A stretch of 37,955 nt of DNA from Flavobacterium sp. (GTDB lineage: Bacteria; Bacteroidota; Bacteroidia; Flavobacteriales; Flavobacteriaceae). The stretch spans positions 1 to 37,955 of the forward strand of contig NZ_JAQTPQ010000003.1 of NCBI RefSeq assembly GCF_028712645.1. The letters are read 5' to 3'. The notes beneath the pieces were generated by a model. That model saw only the letters and a list, made by a program, of their open reading frames with translations, made no database searches and was not told where the DNA came from. Within the stretch, counting starts at the first letter, position 1; each line of letters opens with the position of its first letter. Position numbers and translations under genes: made by a program. This document shows, piece by piece, positions 7,368 through 18,900 of this stretch.

Positions 7368-9905
7368 ATGAATAGGAACTTTATAGTTATATTATTTTTT
7401 TTCTGTGCTGTACAGATGCTCTATTCCCAAGAGGATGGAGTTGTTGCGTTTGCACTTCCAGTTCGGAATTCTTTAAAATTTAATAAATTCATCATCAACC
7501 CCACTTTTAGTTTTGTTAAAGAACAAAGTCCAATGCTTAGTTTTTATAATAAAAGACAATGGGCTCAATTTGACAATGCTCCACAAACCTTTCTTTTTAG
7601 TTATTCAGGAAGATTTAGGGAGAGCGAAGGAGTTGCTCTTGGATTGTTTCAGCAAAATTATGGTGTTTTAACCACTTTTGGTGCAGTTGCTAATTTTGCG
7701 CACAACATAACATTTCAGGAAGACAGTAATCTGACTTTTGGAATGAATTTAGGAATATACAAAAGCGGCTTAAATAAAGGAAAAGTAATTACAAATTATC
7801 CTGATCCATCGTTAGACAATATTCCATCAAATTCATTAATTACAGTAAGTCCAGGAATAAATTATGGGACTACTTTTCTTGATTTTGGTGTATCAGTAAA
7901 TAATTTAATATTATATAATCTCAAAACTTCAAAAATTATTGAAGATGATTCTGAAAAAAGTATAGAAGGGCATATAATGTACAACGGTTACATAGACTCC
8001 TATGGTTTTTTTGATAGAAGTAAATTTTCAGGTTTGATAAAAACCGAAATCAAAAAAGACAAAACCATTATTTCGGGATTAGCAATGTTAACTTTACTCA
8101 AAGGGTTATGGGTTCAAGCTGGGTATAATACCTTGTATGGAATGTCGGGAGGAATTGGGATGAATATAACTCCCAAAATTTCTATGGAATACAATTTTGA
8201 AAAAGGAACAGGGAATTTATCAAATTTTGGAGTTTCACACGAAATTGTTTTTGCCTATAAATTTAGCAGCAAAAAGTATGATTATGGAGACGACGAGGAT
8301 GAAGGATCAATTATTTCTGCTACCGAAAATCGAGTAAAAGTAACTCCTTTAAAAGAAATATCCCATCAAGAATATCAAAAATACAAAGAACAAAAAGAAG
8401 CACAATTGAAGTCCGAAGCGGAAGCCAAACTATTAGCTGCCGCAAAAGCAAAAGTAGATGCAGAAATAGCCTCAAAAGCAAAACTTGACGAAGCGGCCAG
8501 ATTAAAAGCAGAAGCAGATGCTAAAGCTAAACAATTAGCAGAATCCAAATTAAAAGCTAATTCAGGAATAGCTTCAAAAGCAAAACTTGCCGAAACGGCC
8601 AGACTGAAATCCGAAGCATATTTGAAATCCAAACAATTAGCAGAAGCAAAATTAAAAGCCGATGCAGCAGCAAAAGCAAAACTTGCTGAAGAATCAAGAT
8701 TGAAATCCGAAGCAGACGCGAAATTCAAACAATTAGCAGAAGCAAAATTAAAAGCCGATGCAGCAGCAAAAGCAAAACTTGCTGAAGAATCAAGATTGAA
8801 ATCCGAGGCAGACGCGAACTCCAAACAATTAGCAGAAGCAAAATTAAAAGCCGATGCAGCAGCAAAAGCAAAACTTGCTGAAGAATCAAGATTGAAATCC
8901 GAAGCAGACGCGAAATCCAAACAATTAGCAGAAGCAAAATTAAAAGCCGATGCAGCAGCAAAAGCAAAACTTGCTGAAGAAGCCAGATTGAAAGCAGAAG
9001 CAGATGCGGAAGCTAAACAATTAGCAGAAAAACCTAAAGACGAAAATGCTAAATCAATAGATGATTTGACAAAAATTGTAACAGATTCTAAAAAGGAACA
9101 ACAAGATTTAATAAGGCAGTTAAATGACAAAGTATCTGATAAAGAAAAAGATTTAAAAGATTTAAAAGAGGAAAATGATCTGAGTGAAAAAGGTATTTTT
9201 AAAGAGCCAAAACCATTCAAAAGCGTCACGGCTGAAAACATTGCATTAGAAAGTTTGGAATCTCAAATTGAGTTAATGAATCAATCTCAAAAAGAAAAAA
9301 TAGTTGCGTTAGATAATTTATATAAAGAAAGGATTAAAAATGGAGGTAATATAAATGATGTTACAAATCAATCCTATTTAAAAACAATTCAAGATCTTAA
9401 AGCAGAACACGTAAAAGCAATAAAATCGAATTTGGATTTAGTTTCAACTTTAGAAAAAATCAAAGTTGATACCGAGATTGAGAAAAAAAGAAGAATAAAA
9501 CGAGCCGCTTTTGCTAATAATCAAGACCGATATTTGCAAGATGTGGCTACATTAAAAAGAATAAAAGAAAAAACGGTTGTTAGCACAATTCCTTTAAAAG
9601 AATCTGATTTTGATTTTGGTGAAGAGCAGTCGAATGTTCAAGTTTTAAAAGATATTAAAAACACAGAAAAAGGATATTATTTAGTTGTTGCCGTACATGA
9701 CGATATAGTAAAAAGAGATAGTTTTTTAACTAAAACCGTAGCCTCAGGACAACCAAATGTTGATTTCTTCTATGATGTTAAATCAGGAAAATATTTCATT
9801 TATTGTGATAAATACGAATCAATAGAAGAAGCACAAAAAGGGATGGAGTCAAAAGGGAATAGACCCTATAATAGTAAAATGTCAGTAGTAAAAATAGAAA
9901 ATTAA
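7368..9905 (+). CDS. sprD: SprD-like protein: PorP/SprF-type barrel, Lys/Ala-rich coiled-coil repeats, C-terminal SPOR-like domain
   Basis: N-terminus FIINPTFSFVKEQSPMLSFYNKRQWAQFDNAPQTFLFSYSGRF is PorP/SprF-like; middle has KLAEESRLKSEADAKSKQLAEAKLKADAAAKA repeats; C-terminus GYYLVVAVHDDIVKRDSFLTKT...GKYFIYCDKYESIEEAQKGME is SPOR-like. Start codon abuts the preceding stop. Confidence 0.78.
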   Translation: MNRNFIVILFFFCAVQMLYSQEDGVVAFALPVRNSLKFNKFIINPTFSFVKEQSPMLSFYNKRQWAQFDNAPQTFLFSYSGRFRESEGVALGLFQQNYGVLTTFGAVANFAHNITFQEDSNLTFGMNLGIYKSGLNKGKVITNYPDPSLDNIPSNSLITVSPGINYGTTFLDFGVSVNNLILYNLKTSKIIEDDSEKSIEGHIMYNGYIDSYGFFDRSKFSGLIKTEIKKDKTIISGLAMLTLLKGLWVQAGYNTLYGMSGGIGMNITPKISMEYNFEKGTGNLSNFGVSHEIVFAYKFSSKKYDYGDDEDEGSIISATENRVKVTPLKEISHQEYQKYKEQKEAQLKSEAEAKLLAAAKAKVDAEIASKAKLDEAARLKAEADAKAKQLAESKLKANSGIASKAKLAETARLKSEAYLKSKQLAEAKLKADAAAKAKLAEESRLKSEADAKFKQLAEAKLKADAAAKAKLAEESRLKSEADANSKQLAEAKLKADAAAKAKLAEESRLKSEADAKSKQLAEAKLKADAAAKAKLAEEARLKAEADAEAKQLAEKPKDENAKSIDDLTKIVTDSKKEQQDLIRQLNDKVSDKEKDLKDLKEENDLSEKGIFKEPKPFKSVTAENIALESLESQIELMNQSQKEKIVALDNLYKERIKNGGNINDVTNQSYLKTIQDLKAEHVKAIKSNLDLVSTLEKIKVDTEIEKKRRIKRAAFANNQDRYLQDVATLKRIKEKTVVSTIPLKESDFDFGEEQSNVQVLKDIKNTEKGYYLVVAVHDDIVKRDSFLTKTVASGQPNVDFFYDVKSGKYFIYCDKYESIEEAQKGMESKGNRPYNSKMSVVKIEN
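8575..9030 (+). repeat. In-frame tandem repeats, 96-bp unit (32 aa)
   Basis: The marker caaaagcaaaacttgctgaag recurs at 8671, 8767, 8863 and 8959 (exactly 96 bp apart) with only a few substitutions; a more divergent copy precedes them. Confidence 0.92.
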
Positions 9906-9943
9906 GCAAAAAACAAATCAATTATAAAAACATATAATCTCTA

Positions 9944-9965
9944 TTTTGAGATGCCTCTCTCAAAA
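9944..9965 (+). promoter_or_regulatory. Perfect hairpin in the sprD-sprB intergenic leader
   Basis: TTTTGAGA-tgcctc-TCTCAAAA: 8-bp perfect stem, 6-nt loop, 20 nt before sprB-like ATG; no following T-run. Confidence 0.55.
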
Positions 9966-9985
9966 CAACATTAATAAAGAATCGT

Positions 9986-12900
9986 ATGAAATTAAAAAAC
10001 TACATCCTATATATTACTTTAATTTTTCTAAGTGTTTATTATGGCAATGCTCAAGTTAAAGTTCCCTTTTCGCCAAGATTACCAGGTGGAAGCATCAAAG
10101 TAAAAGGTGACATTAAACTAGTAGGTAATAGTATTGTCAATACTGGACCTATGGGATCTCCTGCAAATACGCCTTATGTTATCAATTCTGATAATAACGG
10201 CTTGAATATGGAGTATATTGATATTGATAGTGATGCCTCGACATTTAGTTCCAGTAGCGCTGATTTAAATATTGGCACAGCTTGCAAACGGATAGTATAT
10301 GCAGGATTGTATTGGTCTGCAACATATCCTTATGAAAGAAGTACAGATGCCGCTTCTAATATCGCAGGAACACCAAGAATTACAGATTTCAACACCATAA
10401 AATTCAAATTACCTGGAGGTGCATATCTTCCCATCACGGCCGACAATACTATTTTCGACGGTTTTAATATCGATCCGTTTATTAATTTTCCAGATTCTCC
10501 TTATGTGTGTTATAAGGATGTAACCAGTCTTTTGCAAGGATTACCAGATGCAGACGGTCAGTATGTGGTTGCCAATGTGCGCTCTGCAAAAGGGCAACGT
10601 GTTAATGGAATTTCAGCGGGTTGGTCATTAGTAGTTATTTATGAAGATCCAACATTACCAAGTAAATTCATATCAACATTTGACGGATTTGCAGGGATAC
10701 ATCGTGTAAATGCTCCTTCGGTAAATGTTACAATTAATGGTTTTCAAACTATTCCGTCAGGGCCAGTAAATTTCTCTATGGGAGTTGCCGCATTAGAAGG
10801 CGATAGAACAATACTTGGAGATCAATTTTTAATCAAGGCAAATTCAGTGGCAAGCTTTACGCCTGTTGGTGGAGCATTAAATCCGCCGGGAACAATTTTA
10901 GCACCACTTTCGGCCGATTTTTTTAACTCAACAATTACCAACAACGATACACAAGTACTTAGTCGAAATCCAGCAAGCACTAACACATTAGGTTTTGACT
11001 TAGATTTAGTTACTCCACCTAACCCATCAAATAGTATCATTCCTAATGGTGAAACTGGAGCTCAATTACAATTTACTACAACCACCACAAACGGTAGTGA
11101 CGCATACAGTGTGTTTTTGACTTCATTTGCAGTTGATATAATTGAACCCAAAATTATTCTCACAAAAGTTGTACAAGATCTATTAGGAAACAACATTGGT
11201 GGTGCAACAGTTAATCTGGGAGATACTATAGAATATGTTATAGGTTTTCAAAACGTTGGAAATGATAGCGCAACTTCATTTACTATAAAAGACATTCTTC
11301 CTGTAAACGTTGTTTTTAATCCAGCAACGGGGCTGACTCTACCATCAGGAGCAACCTATACTTATAATGCAGGAACAAGAACATTGCTATTTACGGTTCC
11401 AAATAATTTGGTAGAAAAAGGAGATTCTCGTAGTGAAATCAGGATTAGGGTAAGTGTTCCTATAGATTGTAATGTCTTTAAAACAGCTTGTTCAAAAGAA
11501 ATAAAAAATCAAGCTTTTGCTTCCTATAAAGGGGTTATAAATACAACTCAAATTACAGATGATCCAAGTTTATCTTTCTTCTCTTCGTGCGCATTATCTA
11601 CACCAACGGCTACTAATTTTTTGGCTAATGTATCTGGTTGTATTTATCCTAGTTCAGCGGTACTTTGTAGCGCAAGCGTTGAGCTAACAGCTGCTTCTGG
11701 TTATGATTCTTATTCTTGGTCAACTAGCCCAACAGGCATACCAGTAATTGGAACTAATCAAACCCTTACCGTAACAAGTTTAGGAACTTATTATGTGCGT
11801 GATACGGCGACTATTCCTTGTATATCAACTATTGATGAGGTAATTACAGTTGTCGATTTTAATTCAGGCTTAACAAATCCAGTCATTCCTTATGCCGATC
11901 AAATTCCTATTTGTCCTAATGATGGAAAAAAATTACCACTTATCTTTTTATGTGGGCTAAACGATCACAGATTGATACAAACAAATACTGGAGCGCTTAG
12001 TGTTATTTGGCAAAAACTGGATCCAACAAGCTGCCCTCCAATTGCGTTGCAAAGTTGTGCCAACGAAAACGCAACTTGTACTTGGAATCAAGTAGGGACA
12101 AGCCCTGATTTTGATGCAATTGACGAAGGTCAATATAGAGTTATACTAAATTATGCAGGAGGTTGTTTTAAAAGATTTTATTTCAATGTGTTTAAAAATC
12201 CTTTAGATCCAAAATTTACCGTTCAAGATATTATTTGTACCACACCAGGAAAAATAACAATAACTAATGTTCCCTTTGATTATATATATAGTTTAGATAA
12301 TCCCGCAGGGCCATATCAGGTTAGCCCAGTTTTTACACCTGTAAGCGCAGGTACACATCACGTTTATATACAACAATTAGGCGCGGGAGACAATGCGTGC
12401 TTGTTTGATGTTTTTCCAATAGTAATTAGAGCTCATGTATTTACTACAACTGTTACTCCAATTAGTCCATTGTGTTTTGGAGATAAAGGAAGTATTAAAG
12501 TAGCAGCATTTGATGCACAGCCCCAATATACTTTTTGTTTATATTCTGGGAATGCTGCTTTACCAGCAAATTTAATTCAATGTGTGGGACCAATTGCACA
12601 AGACAACTATGAGTTTCCAAACTTAAATCCAGGCACTTATACTGTAACTATAAATACTCAAGATGGTTGCAGCAATACAAAAACAGTGACGATTACTCCA
12701 ACTCCTTTATTAACGGCAACTTTAGCACTTACAAAACCGCTGACTCCATGTTCAAATGGCGAAATTACCATATATCCAGTTGGAGGCACACCGCCTTATT
12801 GTTATTTTATAAATGGTAATTCAGTGCCACAATGTGGTAGCAATGTTATTTCTGTTCCTGCTCCAGGAGGTACTTATAATATAGTTGTGGTAGATAAAAA

Positions 12901-15900
12901 CAATTGTACATTTACCTTACCTCCTATAACTGTTGTATCCACAGTAGCTCCGTCCTATAATATTATTAAGACAGATGCGCTTTGTTCAGGAACAAGCACA
13001 GGTACCATTACCATAAATGTAACTAATGCCAACGGAAATGCCATTCAATATAGCATAGACGGAGGAACAACTTGGTTAAATTCTAATGTGTTTAATAATC
13101 TTCCGGCGGGAAATTATACCGTTATGATTAAATATGTTACCGGAACAGCGGCTTGTACCATAACAAATCCTATTACAATAAACAATCCTAATCCAATTAC
13201 CGCCACTGTAACACTAACAACCGACTATACTTGTAATAGTGCAACAGGCAGCAGCACAAATCCTGGATTGGGAGTTATTACGGTTACTGGCGTTTCGGGA
13301 GGAACTGCACCATACACTTATTGTATTGGAGGAACTTGTCAAGCACCAACGGCATCAACCACCACTACTTTTACAGGACTTGTTAATGGTAATTATACTA
13401 TCACGATTAAAGATGCCAATGGTTGTTCCAAAACATTCTCAAAAACAATTACACCATTAAACCCACCTACAAATCTAACATTTTCAGCCACAGCATTAAC
13501 TTGCCCAGCAAACACAACAACTGTAACAATCAACAATGTCACTGGAGGCGTTAGCCCTTTTCAATATCAAATTGTTGCTGCTCCACCAGCCTTTTTAGGT
13601 TCGCTGCCAACACTATATCAAAATTCTAAAAATTTTAGTGGATTGCCTCCAGGAACTTATACTTTTCAGGTAATTGATTCCAAAGGATGTACATTCCAAA
13701 AAAGCTTTACTATTCCCGTAATACCACCAATAAAAGTTGTTGGTACTTTGCTAAATAATATTGTCTGCTTTGGCACAAATTCTGGGAATATAAGATTTAC
13801 TGTTACCAATCCGGGAACAACGGGTTATACTTACACCATTAATGGAGGCGCATCTATTGCAGGTCCAGGATCTGGAATAATAAACTTGACAAATCTTGCT
13901 ACTGGAGCCTATGTTATTATTGTTAAAAGCAACCAGACAACGTGTACTGATACAGCAACAATTACGGTTGTTGCACCACCATCTGCTTTGGCAATTACTA
14001 AAACTGTAACTCCAATATCGTGTACTAATAATGGAAGTGTTGTTATAAACGCATCTGGAGGTTGGGGAAGTTATTCTTATACCCTTACTCCTCCATCAGG
14101 ACCAGTAATTGGACCACAATTGAGCAATTCATTTACAAATTTGAGTACAGTAGGACTTTATACAATAACTGTAAAAGACTCGAATGGTTGTACAGTTAGT
14201 GACACTTTTACATTAGTGGCACCAGCAACACTTACTAGTAGTATTTCTGCCGCATCTGATTTTTGTTATGATGGGACAAATGCCGCTACAATAATTATTA
14301 CAGCAAGCGGCGGTGTTGCTCCTTTAACCTATAATATTAATGGAGGACTATTTGATACCAATAACATATTCGCAAATTTAACACCTGGTTCTTATACGAT
14401 AAAAGTAAAAGATGCGGCAGGTTGCGAGCTAACTTTGCCAATGCAAACGATAGCTTCACAACTTACAATAAGTAGTGTTCTTACCAAAGGAATAGATTGC
14501 ACAGTTTCTCCAAATGCTGTAATAACAAATACCATTGCAGGAGGTTATCCTCCTTACACCTACAAAGTGAATAGTAATGCCGGAGGTTATCCAGCTGGTC
14601 CGGGAACTGCAACTTCAACACCATTTACGTTTCCAACCGCAATAGCTGGGACATTTCAGTTTCAAATAACAGACAGTAAGGGTTGTGTGGCACAATCCAA
14701 CACTATTACAGTTGACCCAATAGTAAATCCAGTTATAAATTCTGTAATACAAACACAACAAATACTATGTGGAGGTGATGCAACTGCCACGATAAACGTG
14801 AATATTGATACCACAAAAGGAGTTGGTCCATTTGTGATAAATGTATTTAACAACACTACAAGCACGAATTATGGCACACAGACTTCTAGTTTACCAGCTG
14901 GAAATTATACAATTACAGTTACTGATGCCAATTCGTGTACAAATTCTAAACCAATTGCAATTAGTCAGCCTGTCCCTATCGCATTTACCGAAGTTTTGCT
15001 CCCTATAACTTGCACTGGCTCAGGAACTACTTTTGGGTCGATTTCTGTAACTGGATTAACAGGAGGAATCGCTCCATATACATACATCCTAACCAATAAT
15101 GTTGGAGACCCTACTCAAACTTATGTTGATGCCACGGGAGCAGATTATAGTTTTACTGTCTTGAATTTTGGGATTTATGAATTAGATGTTGTCGATTCGA
15201 ATAATTGTTCTGTAAAAAAACAAAATATAGTGATGTCGTCTCCACCTAGTGATTTAACAATTAACGCTTCGATACTGCCTTCAACTTGTGCCGCTGGGGG
15301 AACTATAATTGTAGAAGTTGCTGCGACATTTACTGGTGGACCATATCATTTTGCTATATATCAATCTCCATATCCGCCCTTTCCAGATCCTGCATATCAA
15401 CCTGCCGATGCTGGATTTCTTCTACAATCAACATTTACTGGGCTAACTCCTGGAGTTACTTATTCGTTTGTTGTTTATGATGAAACTACGCAATGTTATT
15501 ATTTCAAAACTGCCGATACTCCAGTTTTATCTCTTTCAAATTTAACAAGTACGGTAACTCCAAAAAATGTAACTTGTAAAGGAAATGCAGACGGGAATGT
15601 GTCATTTACGTTTGGTAATTATAATGCTACCTCTGTAAGTTATACCATCTATAATTCACTTACAAACACCGCTGTCGTGCCATCAGTTTCAGGAACAATA
15701 CCTGGATTGACGGGCTTGCCAACATCAGTTTCTAATGAAGGTCCTTTGGCACCAGGTACTTATTACATCTTATTTACAGAAAACGATGGTGCAAATGCTG
15801 GATGTACTAAAGCATCTTCAGCATTTACAATTACTGAATCGGCAACTTTATTAAGCATCACAGCTTCAGAAATTAAAAAAGATAATTGTAATCTAAATGC

Positions 15901-18900
15901 TGGTATAATTTCAGCAACTGGGCAAGGAGGAACAGCTCCGCTAACCTATCAAATTTTACTTGCCACTAGTCCTGCGCCCACAGCAGTTTCGACAGGTTGG
16001 AGCGCAACAAACAATACACTTAATACTGAATCTGGAAATTATGTGGCTTATGTAAAAGATGCCAATAATTGTATTGCATCTTTTCCTGTAATAGTAGGAT
16101 TAGATCCTACTCCAGTAATAACAGCAACAGTAACCAATCAATGTACAGCAACAGGAAGTAATTTTAGTATAGACGTCGTTTTGACAACTGTAGGAATTGC
16201 TCCTTATACTGTAATCATAGATGGTGCAGTGCCTGTAACAAAAACATTTCCGTTTACGATAACCAATTTGTCTCCCGGATTGCATACAGTTCAAATAAAA
16301 GACGCAAATGGTTGTGGCAACACAGTGTCAAATACTATTTATCCTGAATTAATTCTTTCGGCAAGTTTTACAACATTGCCTACCTGTCTTAATAACGATG
16401 GAACCATAACTGCCATTGCAGCAGGAGGTTCAGGTGCTTATACGTATAGTTTATTTGACAGCACAGGAACTATACCATTAGTACCTGCACAACCAAGTCC
16501 CGTTTTTCCGGCGCAACCGACAGGAAGTTATCAAGTGGAAGTTGTGGATACGAATACATTATGTTCCAAAAGTATGCCTATCTCGCTTGTATTGCCAACA
16601 GCAGTAACTTTTACAACAGCACCAAGTCCTGTGAGTTGTAATGGTGGTGCAAATGGTTCGATAACAGTAATTTTGCCTGTATCAAATGACAATCCAAATT
16701 ATTTGTATGAAACTATTGCGCCTTCACCAATTATTTTTGCACCACAATCATCCAATATTTTTGCAGGATTAACGGCGGGAACTTATACTATAAAAGTAAC
16801 TTCGGGTAGAGGCTGTAGTTTAACACAACCAGAAACTATTACGGAACCAAGTCCATTAACGGCCAACGGTTCTGCAACATCATTTGGATGTGCATCGGAT
16901 AATTCTGTGAACACATCCACACTTACGATTACAGAAAGTGGAGGCACGTCACCTTATAAATATAGTATTGACGGCAGCAGTTATTTTACAACCAATATCT
17001 TTGATATTACTGATACTGGCGCAATTCAAAACATTACGGTTTATGTTCAAGATGATAATGGATGTATTGCAACCAACACTGTAATTATTAATCCTTTGCC
17101 AAAACTAACGTCCGCAACCGTGGCTATAGCTACACCTATTGATTGTAACAACACGGGATCAGTTTCAATATCAGTAACAGGTGGATCAGGAAATTTTAAC
17201 TATCAATTGTTGCCAAGCGGAATTCCACAGCCATCAAACACGTTTAGCATTTCAACTCCTGGCGATTATTATTTTCAGGTAAATGACTTGACAACAGGCT
17301 GTCATATAGAAACGTTGCCCTACACCGTTTTGCCCTATAATACAATAGATGTTGTGGCAACAACAACATCGGATGTAATTTGTTTTGGAGATGCAAATGG
17401 CACAATTGAAATAAATGTTACAGGATATTCTGGAGCTTATTCATACAATGTGTTCAACGGAGTAATTCTCCAAACATCAGGAATAGGAAATACGAGTACA
17501 AATCCGCTTCCTATAACAGGATTACCTTCTGGTAATTATACCGTAGAAGTTACTGAAACTGTAAGTCCATTTTGTGTAAAAACTTCAAATTTAGTTATTA
17601 TTGAATCGCCAATAGCACCATTAACACTCTCGGCTTCCGAAACATCAAATGTAACTTGTGATAACAACAAAGGAACAATTACTGCAATCGCAACTGGCGG
17701 TTGGGGAATACTTGAATATCAGTTAATAGGCCCGATAAGTCAAGTGTATTCTTCCAATAGTACTTTTATTGATTTGGTAGCAGGAACTTATACCATAAAT
17801 GTAAAAGACACAAAAGGATGTACACAAACAAAATTTGTAACATTAACAACTCCAAATCCTATAAATGCAACTGTAACTCCAAGTGTAGGAACTGTTGCTT
17901 GTAATGGAGATAAAAACGCCAGCATAAATATTACAAATGTAACAGGCGGACAAGGAAGCAATTATACTTATACATTGAACACCATTTTGCCAACGCCTTC
18001 AAGTTCAGGACCACAAAGCACTCCTATTTTTGATGGGTTAGGAGCAGGAACGTATAACGTAACCGTACAAGATGGTTATAATTGTATTTATACATCTGTA
18101 AATATTGTTATTGGGGAACCATCAATTATAACAGTAGATTTAAAAGTTGCAACCAATCAATCTTGTTTTAATCAAACAACACTGACTTTGACAGCAAGCG
18201 GAGGAACACCTCCCTACACTTATAGCGCAGACGGAATTAGTTATTCAGCAGGAACATTTAATCCGTCAATAACATTTGCAGTGCCAGTAGGAACCTATCA
18301 TTATTATGTTAAAGACAATAACGGTTGCATGAGCTTTGTTTCGAATGATATTAATATTGATCCTTTAACGCCTTTATCATTAACTACAAACACAGAAACA
18401 AATTTAACCATAAACTGTACAGGAGAAAGTACAGGGGTTATAAATGTTTCTGCGCAAGGTGCTTTGGGTAATTATGTTTATACACTACTCAACGGAGTTG
18501 GTGTTCCAATTGCTACAGAGCCATCACAAGGACCAACAGTTACTGCAAATTTTACAGGATTAATTGCAGGAACATATATTGTAAGAGTGATGAGTGGTGA
18601 TTGTAGTTTAGACTCCACAGTCTTTACAATAAGCGAACCCACAACACCGATAACTGCAACATATACACTAACAGATGTAAGTTGCAACGGAGCCAACAAC
18701 GGAAAAATTGTAATTAATGCTTCTGGCGGAACTGGAATTATTAGATATGCTATTTCTCCTCAAAGAAATCAATTTTTCACAACAAGTACATTTGATAATC
18801 TTGCTCCAGGCAATTATGATGTAATTGTGCAAGATGAAAACGGATGTATTGCACCTATTAATTTTGATATAAGCGAACCAACACCAGTAGCGGTCACTAT

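Noticed and set aside
8575-9030. Possible CRISPR array from the regular 96-bp period
   Set aside because: Whole unit is repeated with no unique spacers, and it lies in frame inside a long coding region.
8375-9241. 288-aa minus-strand ORF (FAFAAASAFNFASANCL repeats) antisense to the SprD-like gene
   Set aside because: Low-complexity mirror of the in-frame plus-strand repeats; the plus-strand frame carries recognisable domains on both sides. Same for 8725-8967.
10822-18699. Several short ORFs within sprB (e.g. 13239-13460, 14662-14865, 15286-15480, 16100-16294, 18478-18699)
   Set aside because: Shadow ORFs of a long repetitive coding sequence; no independent start context or domain.
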